64,000 nt of DNA from Bacillota bacterium (GTDB lineage Bacteria > Bacillota > Clostridia > Christensenellales > Aristaeellaceae): the NCBI GenBank assembly GCA_023425025.1, contig JAFADG010000050.1:1-64000 (forward strand), read 5' to 3'. Of this stretch, positions 8,670-14,457 are shown piece after piece. The notes under the pieces were generated by a model that worked only from the letters and a program-made list of their open reading frames with translations, did no database searches and was not told where the DNA came from. Position 1 is the first letter of the stretch, and the number at the start of each line of letters is the position of its first letter. The position numbers were made by a program, and so were the translations under genes.

Positions 8670-9452
8670 TTATCTGAATTCATAGAAATCGCAGATCAGT
8701 AATGGAAGAGTAACCTCAGCACCCAGAACAGTGGTATAGGATGTTGACCCTGCTACAGTGCAGTAGAAATTTATCTTGTCATCTTCAAGAATGTTTTCAT
8801 ATGCATTATAAACTACAATGTACACGACATTATCCCAGTTGCCCTTTGATGCAACGCGAAGATGAAAACCCTCTGTTCTATTACCTAAAACCTGAAGAAC
8901 CTTTCCTGTGACTTTTACCATATGATTTTTGTTTAGTTCAGGATACCGTGAAACATCTTTAAAGTCGAAACTACTATACCATGATCTTGGATCCGGTGTT
9001 TTTGTGGGTTTAGGCGTAGGTGTTGGCCTTTTCGTAGGTTTGGGCGTAGGCTTAGGTGTAGGCTTAGGTGTTGGTGTCGGTTTGGCTATTGCAGTATCGC
9101 TAAACAATAGTTCTTGCTCATCAATAGAGGCTTTACCATCTTGAGTAAAGCCATTTGCCTTTTCGAATGCTTTATAAGCAATGATAGTCTTATTATCATA
9201 TCTCCCGGTTATACTTTCCACATAGTAAGTGAGTTCCTTTAATCGCTCTTGCAGTTTGGATACTTCATTGCCGGAATCGTTTTGTTTAAGAAAGATATAT
9301 GGGTAATGCCCCAACTTTTTTAACTGTTCATCAATAGAGTTGCGGAGTGCCAACAGTTCGATTGCAGAATAGGATGAAATATCAAGGCCTTCGGAAAGCG
9401 CAACAGGAGTAATCAACACCAGAATCATGAGGATAGACAGAATTCTCTTCAC
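8670..9452 (-). CDS. Secreted protein with PG-binding-like domain and Pro-Thr-Lys linker (possible lysogenic-conversion gene)
   Basis: Residues 1-20 form a signal peptide (ILMILVLITPVALSEG). A peptidoglycan-binding-like helical domain follows (about 50-115: LKQNDSGNEVSKLQERL, TIIAYKAFEKANGFTQDG), then a 30-residue TPKPTPKPT linker, then a beta-rich C-terminal domain (about 155-260, KVTGKVLQVLGNRTEGF to TLPLLICDFYEF) resembling an OB-type fold. It sits between integrase and repressor, transcribed with the repressor, so it could be expressed during lysogeny and exported to the host cell wall. The function is inferred from layout only. Confidence 0.7.
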   Translation of the reverse strand: MKRILSILMILVLITPVALSEGLDISSYSAIELLALRNSIDEQLKKLGHYPYIFLKQNDSGNEVSKLQERLKELTYYVESITGRYDNKTIIAYKAFEKANGFTQDGKASIDEQELLFSDTAIAKPTPTPKPTPKPTPKPTKRPTPTPKPTKTPDPRSWYSSFDFKDVSRYPELNKNHMVKVTGKVLQVLGNRTEGFHLRVASKGNWDNVVYIVVYNAYENILEDDKINFYCTVAGSTSYTTVLGAEVTLPLLICDFYEFR

Positions 9453-9496
9453 AATACGTATCCCCTTTCTATTTTCACGGCATCAAGCCGTGTTGT

Positions 9497-9913
9497 TCAT
9501 TTTGCTTCTTTTATGGCGCTGGGGTGGCTGTTTTGCTCTATTGCTTTTGCGCGCATCCTGTGGGCAGTTTCTATCAGGGAGGGTTCGGAGGGTTCTTGTA
9601 TACGTTGATGGGCTTTGAGCAACATAATTGCATCGGTACGGGCACGGGAATCAGAATTCCTGAACAGCATCAAAAACGAAATATCCTCTTCAGAAAACAT
9701 ATTGGATTTCTCAATTTCAGCAAGCAATTCAATAGGAATATCAAGAAGCTTACATAACGCAGAAACAACTTCAAAAGAACGTGAACCGAGGTCACCGCGG
9801 CGAATATTGCGGACTGTCCCTTCGGTGCATTTTATTTTTTCTGCTATCTCATAGTTATTGAGCTTCATTTCCTCAATTCGGGCATTAATTATGTGCGAAA
9901 TTGCGTTGGACAA
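9497..9913 (-). CDS. XRE/Cro-CI family repressor
   Basis: I start at TTG, since GGAGGTGGTAAAT lies directly before it and the 30 upstream codons overlap the promoter. Residues 1-60 form a helix-turn-helix (MKLNNYEIAEKIKCTEGTVR, then RRGDLGSRSFEVVSALCKLL). The rest is a short helical tail with no peptidase motif, so inactivation is probably not by LexA-type self-cleavage. Its own promoter (9939-9967) and the palindromes in the divergent gap fit a CI-like lysogeny switch with the gene at 10072. Confidence 0.8.
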   Translation of the reverse strand: MSNAISHIINARIEEMKLNNYEIAEKIKCTEGTVRNIRRGDLGSRSFEVVSALCKLLDIPIELLAEIEKSNMFSEEDISFLMLFRNSDSRARTDAIMLLKAHQRIQEPSEPSLIETAHRMRAKAIEQNSHPSAIKEAK

Positions 9914-9938
9914 ATTTACCACCTCCGATTTTGAAACG

Positions 9939-9967
9939 AGTATACATGAACATATACGTTTTTGCAA
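9939..9967 (-). promoter_or_regulatory. Repressor promoter (leftward)
   Basis: On the minus strand TTGCAA and TATACT are spaced by 17 bases, 26 bases upstream of the TTG start. Confidence 0.7.
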
Positions 9968-9974
9968 GACTTTG

Positions 9975-9988
9975 CGTAAAATTTTACG
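9975..9988. promoter_or_regulatory. Putative operator, perfect palindrome
   Basis: CGTAAAATTTTACG is a perfect 14-base palindrome just upstream of the leftward -35 box. Its CGTAA/TTACG half-sites recur in the operator at 10005-10047. Confidence 0.55.
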
Positions 9989-9997
9989 GAAACATAT

Positions 9998-10026
9998 TGA
10001 CAAGCGTAATATAATGCGTTATTCTC
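9998..10026 (+). promoter_or_regulatory. Rightward early promoter
   Basis: TTGACA and TATTCT are spaced by 17 bases. The left arm of the operator palindrome fills the spacer, so a bound repressor would block RNA polymerase. Confidence 0.7.
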
Positions 10027-10047
10027 TAGAAAACGCAATGTATTACG
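10005..10047. promoter_or_regulatory. Putative repressor operator, inverted repeat over the early promoter
   Basis: The arms CGTAATATAATGCGTT and AACGCAATGTATTACG match inverted at 14 of 16 positions, with 11 bases between. They cover the spacer, -10 and start region of the rightward promoter. Confidence 0.65.
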
Positions 10048-10071
10048 TTTTTTGAGAGGAAGTGAAAGGGA

Positions 10072-10299
10072 ATGAATAAGAGCAAAGCACTCTACCCGGT
10101 GCTGGAAAGCGCTATGGAACGGGAAAATATCAGAAATGAGCATATTGCTATCTGCATTAACAAGAGCCAAAGGACCGTGGAAAACAAAATGAGCGGTCAG
10201 ACGCCTTGGATTTGGGATGAGTGTGTTATCATACACGCTACCTATTTTTCCAAAGTGCCGATTGGTGATTTGTTCAGAAAAGCGGTAGAAGCAGCGTAA
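10072..10299 (+). CDS. Small Cro-like helix-turn-helix protein
   Basis: The 75-residue protein (IRNEHIAICINKSQRTVENKM) has an XRE-like helix-turn-helix and starts behind GAGAGGAAGTGAAAGG. It is divergent from the repressor and is the first gene after the operator-controlled rightward promoter, the position of Cro in lambdoid switches. The Cro role is inferred from position. Confidence 0.7.
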   Translation: MNKSKALYPVLESAMERENIRNEHIAICINKSQRTVENKMSGQTPWIWDECVIIHATYFSKVPIGDLFRKAVEAA

Positions 10300-10302
10300 C
10301 GG

Positions 10303-10345
10303 CCTCATCCGGCGCTGCGCGCCGCCTTCCCTGGGAGGGGAAGGC
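10303..10345 (+). repeat. Palindromic element, family B, copy 1
   Basis: It begins CCTCATCCGGCGCTGCGCGCC and ends GGGAGGGGAAGGC. It is two adjacent hairpins directly behind a stop codon, followed at once by a family A copy. Confidence 0.85.
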
Positions 10346-10391
10346 AATCCTCAGTCACGCTTCGCGTGACAGCTCCTTTCAAAAGGAGCCT
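10346..10391 (+). repeat. Palindromic element, family A, copy 1
   Basis: AATCCTCAGTCACGC...GCGTGACA, then GCTCCTTTCAAAAGGAGCCT. There are two hairpins in tandem, and the right end carries AAAAGGAG. Confidence 0.9.
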
Positions 10392-10416
10392 GGGAGAACG
10401 AACGGGAGGGAAGGGC

Positions 10417-10542
10417 ATGGATATCAATCAAAAACAATCCGCACAAGAACTGATGCGGATTGCATGTGAGAACTTCGATATGGATGACATGAACTGCACG
10501 CTTGTTTACCTTGGCAACGAGGACCAGAAAAAAGAAGGCTAA
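10417..10542 (+). CDS. Small hypothetical phage protein (41 residues)
   Basis: The ATG is preceded by CGGGAGGGAAGGGC. The product (MDINQKQSAQELMRIACENF) has an acidic helical composition. Its stop overlaps by four bases the end of the opposite-strand gene. Function unknown. Confidence 0.5.
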   Translation: MDINQKQSAQELMRIACENFDMDDMNCTLVYLGNEDQKKEG

Positions 10543-10871
10543 GGAATATACAGCGGCTTGTCAGTCAGCTTTTGCCACAATTGTTCAATGGCGGCCAATT
10601 GCGCCTGTGGATCACGACGTGCAGCATCGGATAACAGCGCATTGGATAAGGTTTCCCTCAGGTCGTGGGCAAGGACCTTTAAAGCCTTTCCAATGATGAA
10701 ACTGTCCTCACGGTTTGAAGAGAGCCTGCCATTGAGCAGTTTGTTGGCAATAGCCATAGTTTCTTGAACTTCGTTTGATGGGGCATTTACGGATTCCAGG
10801 GCGGCGGCGTAATTTGCCAAAGCATCAAGAATAACTTCGCGTTCTTTATTTGAAATTTCGTATGACTGCAT
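10539..10871 (-). CDS. Hypothetical helical phage protein
   Basis: Starting at MQSYEISNKEREVIL behind CCGGAGGTATATAT, the 110-residue product is mostly helical with a repeated Asn/Ala/Leu pattern (LANYAAALESVNAPSNEVQ). It is the only minus-strand gene inside the rightward early region and has its own extended -10 element (10897-10902), so it may be expressed in the lysogen. No known domain recognised. Confidence 0.6.
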   Translation of the reverse strand: MQSYEISNKEREVILDALANYAAALESVNAPSNEVQETMAIANKLLNGRLSSNREDSFIIGKALKVLAHDLRETLSNALLSDAARRDPQAQLAAIEQLWQKLTDKPLYIP

Positions 10872-10896
10872 ATATATACCTCCGGAATTTTTGAAT

Positions 10897-10902
10897 ATTA
10901 TA
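10897..10902 (-). promoter_or_regulatory. Extended -10 promoter element
   Basis: TGCTATAAT on the minus strand is a TGn-extended consensus -10, about 25 bases before the ATG at 10871. No good -35 is seen. Confidence 0.5.
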
Positions 10903-10929
10903 GCACAATTTGGGACGGGAGGGAAGGGC

Positions 10930-11247
10930 ATGGGCAAAGGGGTGCGGGAACAACGGGTGGTACATCTGAAGCTCAGCGTTGAGGCCGAGAAGGCGCTGAA
11001 GGCGTCGAAGGGGATTGTTGGGACCGGGGAGCTGATGGCGCTGGACAACGGCATTCCGCCTCGGCCCTATTACACCGTACAAGAAGTGGCGGACAGGCTG
11101 CTGGTATCGGTGCAGACGATACTGCGGGATATTCACGGTAAGAAGCTGGCGGCTTTACAGATACGCGGCTGTTACCGGATCGGGAAGGAAGCGCTGGCGC
11201 GGTATGAAGCGGAGTGCATGACGATGCCGGGGGACGGGACGGCGTGA
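10930..11247 (+). CDS. Helix-turn-helix protein, excisionase/MerR-like DNA-binding domain
   Basis: The start at MGKGVREQRVVHL follows GGGAGGGAAGGGC. Residues 45-95 (YYTVQEVADRLLVSVQTILRD, then YRIGKEALARYEAE) are the typical HTH_17 excisionase-family domain. The first 40 residues are a charged extension. It could be the phage excisionase, acting with the integrase, or a regulator. It lies in the early region behind the Cro-like gene. Confidence 0.7.
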   Translation: MGKGVREQRVVHLKLSVEAEKALKASKGIVGTGELMALDNGIPPRPYYTVQEVADRLLVSVQTILRDIHGKKLAALQIRGCYRIGKEALARYEAECMTMPGDGTA

Positions 11248-11261
11248 GAGGAACAGAAGAA

Positions 11262-11699
11262 ATGAAAAACACCATCACCATTTTAAGGCGGGCCGCGCTG
11301 GCCGGTGAATATATCCTGACGCTTTGCGAGGGGGAGGCATTCGCAGGGGATGGAAACCCAGTAAAGCCGCGGTACAGGGCCGGGCAGATACTACGGGTTG
11401 TTCGGCTGGCAAGCATGGGGCCATGGGACGGTTCCGCGGTGATGTATGAGCACCCGGACAGTAACCTTTACATCATCAGGCATGAGAACTATGTGGTGCT
11501 GGACGGGTACAAGCCGGAGATCGAGAGCTTTTCATTCAGCCAGCTTTCAGATGAAGCGAAGGCGCATGCCTATGGGGAGTACGTAAAGAGCATGGATGAT
11601 GACCTGAACAGGGACAGCATTGTGACTTTTGAAGCGTATTGCGCGGATGCGGATTGGGATGGGCTGGCGTTTGACGCGGAAGGGAATTGTTTGGGGTGA
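11262..11699 (+). CDS. Hypothetical phage early protein
   Basis: The 145-residue product (MKNTITILRRAALAGEYIL) shows alternating strands in the middle (GQILRVVRLASMGPW, NLYIIRHENYVVLDGY) and an acidic C-terminus. I see no catalytic motif. The start is taken at the ATG behind GAGGAACAGAAGAA. Codon use matches the neighbouring phage genes. Confidence 0.6.
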   Translation: MKNTITILRRAALAGEYILTLCEGEAFAGDGNPVKPRYRAGQILRVVRLASMGPWDGSAVMYEHPDSNLYIIRHENYVVLDGYKPEIESFSFSQLSDEAKAHAYGEYVKSMDDDLNRDSIVTFEAYCADADWDGLAFDAEGNCLG

Positions 11700-11719
11700 G
11701 GGTTCATTCGGTGAAAGCC

Positions 11720-11763
11720 AATCCTCACCCGCTTTCGGCGGGAGCTCCTTTCAAAAGGAGCCT
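11720..11763 (+). repeat. Palindromic element, family A, copy 2
   Basis: AATCCTCACCCGC-loop-GCGGGAGCTCCTTTCAAAAGGAGCCT in a non-coding gap, directly joined to a family C copy. Confidence 0.9.
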
Positions 11764-11768
11764 GGGGA

Positions 11769-11822
11769 TTGCATCTGCGGATGCTCCAAAGGGCTTTCCG
11801 GTCGCCCTTTGGAAACCTTCGG
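11769..11822 (+). repeat. Palindromic element, family C, copy 1
   Basis: It starts TTGCATCTGCGGATGC, continues CCAAAGGGCTTTCCGGTCGC and ends CCCTTTGGAAACCTTCGG. The hairpin arms are CCAAAGGG and CCCTTTGG. Confidence 0.9.
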
Positions 11823-11949
11823 ACCTTCCCCAGGAGAAGGAAAGCACTGATTGGGTTTTAACGGCAGGCGGGGCCGCCGTAGTTGATACAGCCGCAAGGC
11901 TCATGTTGATGCGGCCACATGGCCAAGTACGAAAGAAAGGGGGAGGAGC

Positions 11950-12171
11950 GTGCAGTTATTTTTTCTTCCTCAGGTTGTGGAGCTTGTACCTGCGTTTCCG
12001 TGCTGTTGTAGGGCGGCAGTGGCGCCGGGCGTGGAAGGACGGCGTTACCAGGGGTACCGGGATGCGCGGGGCAGGAAGATGCGTTTTATGCGCCGGGCCG
12101 TGTGCGCCACCGGGGAGAGTACCCGCGCCGGCGCAGGATTTAATGCTCCGTGTGCATCTGTGCGGAATTGA
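11950..12171 (+). CDS. Doubtful small ORF in an otherwise gene-poor stretch
   Basis: A GTG behind GGGGGAGGAGC opens a 73-residue frame (VQLFFLPQVVELVPAF, then KMRFMRRAVCATGES). From about 12030 codon third positions are GC-rich, as in neighbouring genes, while the start is not. It may be a decayed gene. The rest of 11823-12458 holds no convincing gene. Confidence 0.3.
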   Translation: MQLFFLPQVVELVPAFPCCCRAAVAPGVEGRRYQGYRDARGRKMRFMRRAVCATGESTRAGAGFNAPCASVRN

Positions 12172-12458
12172 GCCGTGAGAAGCAAAGCGGAAGTCGGCGC
12201 CGGGGGAGGCCGTGAAGCGCCGGAGCGGCGGAACCTGGTTTGTGATGAAGGGATGCGTATGGCCCCCGCCGTCCCCTGGCGGGGGCATTGGGAAAGGGTG
12301 AGCGGGCATGAAGAAGTTGCTTTCCCTGATGTAGAGAAATGAAGCCGGCTCCATGAGCCATGAACGTTGAAAGAGCCATCCCCGCCGCCTGCGTGATGCA
12401 AAGCGGCGGGGATGTGGGCAAAGAGGATCCAGGATTGAGGCTGGAAGGGGTGCAGGGG

Positions 12459-13202
12459 ATGAGGATGCTTTTGAACGCGGGGATTGTGGTTTTTGATGAT
12501 GCATTCAACGCGCTGCCGGTAGCGATTGGAGGCTTGCTGGTGCTGGTCGGGCTGCTGGGCCTGGCAGCGCTGGCTGTCGGATCGGCAGCGGATTTTAATA
12601 AAGGGGCGGGGGCGGTATTGGTGGGCCCCGCCCCGTCGCCCTATGGGGAGCAGCTGCCGGGATGGATGCCGGGGGAGAAATGGGAGGACGGTAGGGCATG
12701 GGACGATGCTTTGGCGGATGACGCTGTAGTGATTGAAGAGTCCATGCCTTGCCAGATGATGGCCATCCCGATCAAGGTTGAGGGGACGGTGGAGGGCGGG
12801 GAGGATGTCAACGCATCCGAGGATACACCCATTGCCATTGTACAGCCTTGGCCATTGGGAGAAATACGCTTCTTTCACGGTATCAATTCAGAAAAATGGG
12901 ATGGGAACCGCCAGCAGTTTGAGGAGGCCATACGGAAAATTGGGGATGTTGCAAAGCTGTTAAAGCCAACACCCCCCAAGGATGCAATTGTAGAACTGGT
13001 ATGGCACTTGCATAAGGGCAAGCCCTTTCCTCCTGGATATGTGCCCCTGACGGAAAAGGATTGTGCCGATTTCAAGAAGATCATGGATTCGATACGAAAG
13101 GATGACGGACATGCAGGGGGTGCAAGCTGGGACGGTTCCATATCACAAGCGGCTGGCTGCGCTGCGCAGGAAGATGAGGATCACACAGCAGGCGATGGCT
13201 GA
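12459..13202 (+). CDS. Hypothetical protein with one membrane segment
   Basis: The frame is open from 12360, but GGGGTGCAGGGG supports MRMLLNAGIVVFDDAF as start. One long hydrophobic span (about residues 19-42, VAIGGLLVLVGLLGLAALAV) is followed by a 200-residue Pro/Asp-rich part containing WPLGEIRFFHGINSEKWDG. The last 35 codons overlap the next gene in another frame, so the true end may be shorter. Function not recognised. Confidence 0.5.
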   Translation: MRMLLNAGIVVFDDAFNALPVAIGGLLVLVGLLGLAALAVGSAADFNKGAGAVLVGPAPSPYGEQLPGWMPGEKWEDGRAWDDALADDAVVIEESMPCQMMAIPIKVEGTVEGGEDVNASEDTPIAIVQPWPLGEIRFFHGINSEKWDGNRQQFEEAIRKIGDVAKLLKPTPPKDAIVELVWHLHKGKPFPPGYVPLTEKDCADFKKIMDSIRKDDGHAGGASWDGSISQAAGCAAQEDEDHTAGDG

Positions 13203-13317
13203 GAAGTGCGGGGTCACCAAGAGCGCCTATCAGAAGTGGGAGTATGGGACGCGGTGGCCGCGGCCGGAGTTTATGAATGTGATTGACGCCATACGGCGGG
13301 AGCAGGTGGGCGTTTGA
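13102..13317 (+). CDS. XRE family transcriptional regulator (small)
   Basis: The 71-residue protein is almost wholly a helix-turn-helix domain: YHKRLAALRRKMRITQQAMA, CGVTKSAYQKWEYG, RWPRPEFMNVIDAI. The start at MTDMQGVQAG follows ACGAAAGG. It overlaps the end of the preceding frame by about 100 bases. It is probably an early phage regulator, with unknown targets. Confidence 0.7.
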   Translation: MTDMQGVQAGTVPYHKRLAALRRKMRITQQAMAEKCGVTKSAYQKWEYGTRWPRPEFMNVIDAIRREQVGV

Positions 13318-13453
13318 AGGCATAAAAAAAAGCCGTACGGCGGGTGGCAACGCCGGGCGGCTGGGGTTGAAAAGGGGTGCAGACCTTTTCAATGCCATTT
13401 TATCACGGAAGATCAAACAGATCAAATACATGATGTGCGCTTTTGGAGGGTGT

Positions 13454-14065
13454 ATGCAGGTTACAAGATATACGGCGTTGGGGGTAGCGCTGACGCTGGT
13501 TGATGCGAATATTCGGGCCATCAGTGAGAATTGGGCAAAACTGATGCCCCAGGTAGGCTGCGAAGGGATGTGGGATTTTTTACGGGAGGTGGAAAGGCAC
13601 CTTCGGGAAATGATGGTGGAGAACCGGCCGGGGGAGACGGCGAAAGGGGATGCGGGTCAACATGAAGTGGGACAAGGGAAGGGACAGGATGCCGCCCATG
13701 ATGCCGGACAAGTGGGCCACGCTGACGGTGGTGAGCCACCGGCCGGAGCAGTGGCGGGTGAGCCGGGGGCCGGTGGAATGGCTGCTGGACATGCTGATGA
13801 GCTGGGGGCACCGGACGGGGTACCGGTCGTATCGGTAGGCGGGAAGCAGATGGAAGTAAAGACGCTGGCAGAGAGGCTGGCCTGGATGATGGGCGGGCGG
13901 ACGCCACCTCATCATCCATCTGGACAATCCTCAGTCACCTCCGGTGACAGCTCCTTTCAAAAGGAGCCTGGCCAATCCTCACCCGCCTTCGGCGGGAGCT
14001 CCTTTCAAAAGGAGCCTAAGGCGACGCTGAACATGGACCGGGATGGGCAGGTACGGATGCTATGA
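13454..14065 (+). CDS. Hypothetical phage protein with two in-frame palindromic elements at its C-terminus
   Basis: GGAGGGTGT precedes the ATG of MQVTRYTALGVALTLVD. The first 65 residues look like a folded helical protein. Residues 66-130 are Gly/Ala/Pro-rich and coincide with another gene-like frame (13650-13838). The last 70 residues (MEVKTLAERLAWMMGG) regain normal codon use and then carry two family A elements, giving the peptides QSSVTSGDSSFQKEP and QSSPAFGGSSFQKEP in direct succession. Two separate short genes in the same frame cannot be excluded. Confidence 0.45.
   Translation: MQVTRYTALGVALTLVDANIRAISENWAKLMPQVGCEGMWDFLREVERHLREMMVENRPGETAKGDAGQHEVGQGKGQDAAHDAGQVGHADGGEPPAGAVAGEPGAGGMAAGHADELGAPDGVPVVSVGGKQMEVKTLAERLAWMMGGRTPPHHPSGQSSVTSGDSSFQKEPGQSSPAFGGSSFQKEPKATLNMDRDGQVRML
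13650..13838 (+). CDS. Small basic hypothetical protein nested in another frame
   Basis: The 62-residue frame (MKWDKGRDRMPPMMPDKWA, TLTVVSHRPEQWRVSRGP) has GC-rich third positions like the neighbours, whereas the overlapping frame is Gly/Ala-rich there. That points to this one as the real gene for the interval. GAAAGGGG directly precedes the ATG. Confidence 0.45.
   Translation: MRVNMKWDKGRDRMPPMMPDKWATLTVVSHRPEQWRVSRGPVEWLLDMLMSWGHRTGYRSYR
13926..13969 (+). repeat. Palindromic element, family A, copy 3 (in frame)
   Basis: AATCCTCAGTCACC...GGTGACAGCTCC...AGGAGCCT. It is read as QSSVTSGDSSFQKEP in the frame ending at 14065. Confidence 0.9.
13974..14017 (+). repeat. Palindromic element, family A, copy 4 (in frame)
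   Basis: It lies 4 bases behind copy 3, with a CCCGCC/GGCGGG first hairpin. It is read as QSSPAFGGSSFQKEP in the same frame. Confidence 0.9.
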
Positions 14066-14457
14066 ACCGGGAGCAGGAAGCGGAGCAGTTTTTGAGCAGC
14101 CAGGAGAACAGGGGAAAGCTGCTGCTTTTGTTCGCCGGGGATATGCCGATGGAGGATATCTTCAAAGCGTGTGGTTTTTCCAGGGCAAGTGGTCCGCCGC
14201 TGGCGGCGTTTTTGAAGCAGGAGCTGGGGGAAAAGGCATACCGGGAAAGATGCCTGCGGGTCATCAAGGCGGGTATGCAAGGAAAGCAAAAGCCTATTGT
14301 CATGAGGATATGCGGGGAGTGCAGAAGTTTCCTGCCGGGGCCCGGGCGGGTCGGCGGGGTAAGGTACGGGACTTGCAAAAAGACTGGAGAAACCGTGCAC
14401 AGGTGCATGGATTGCCGGATGGAGGAAGTACGAAAGCATGATGATGAATGCTGTTGA
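14062..14457 (+). CDS. Hypothetical protein with C-terminal zinc-ribbon-like cysteines
   Basis: ATG overlaps the preceding TGA (ATGA). The 131-residue product has a helical N-terminal half (EQEAEQFLSSQENRGKLLLL) and a C-terminal part with paired cysteines (ICGECRSF, GTCKKTG, RCMDCRM), which suggests a zinc-binding fold. It precedes the C5 methyltransferase and overlaps it by 20 bases, so they are probably co-translated. Confidence 0.65.
   Translation: MNREQEAEQFLSSQENRGKLLLLFAGDMPMEDIFKACGFSRASGPPLAAFLKQELGEKAYRERCLRVIKAGMQGKQKPIVMRICGECRSFLPGPGRVGGVRYGTCKKTGETVHRCMDCRMEEVRKHDDECC

Noticed and set aside
9000..9090. TPKP-coding repeat as a DNA satellite
   Set aside because: It is an ordinary secreted-protein linker read in frame, without non-coding repeat character.
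12045..12878. 277-residue minus-strand ORF
   Set aside because: Pro/Ser/Arg/His-rich, opposite a better plus-strand frame, no ribosome binding site.
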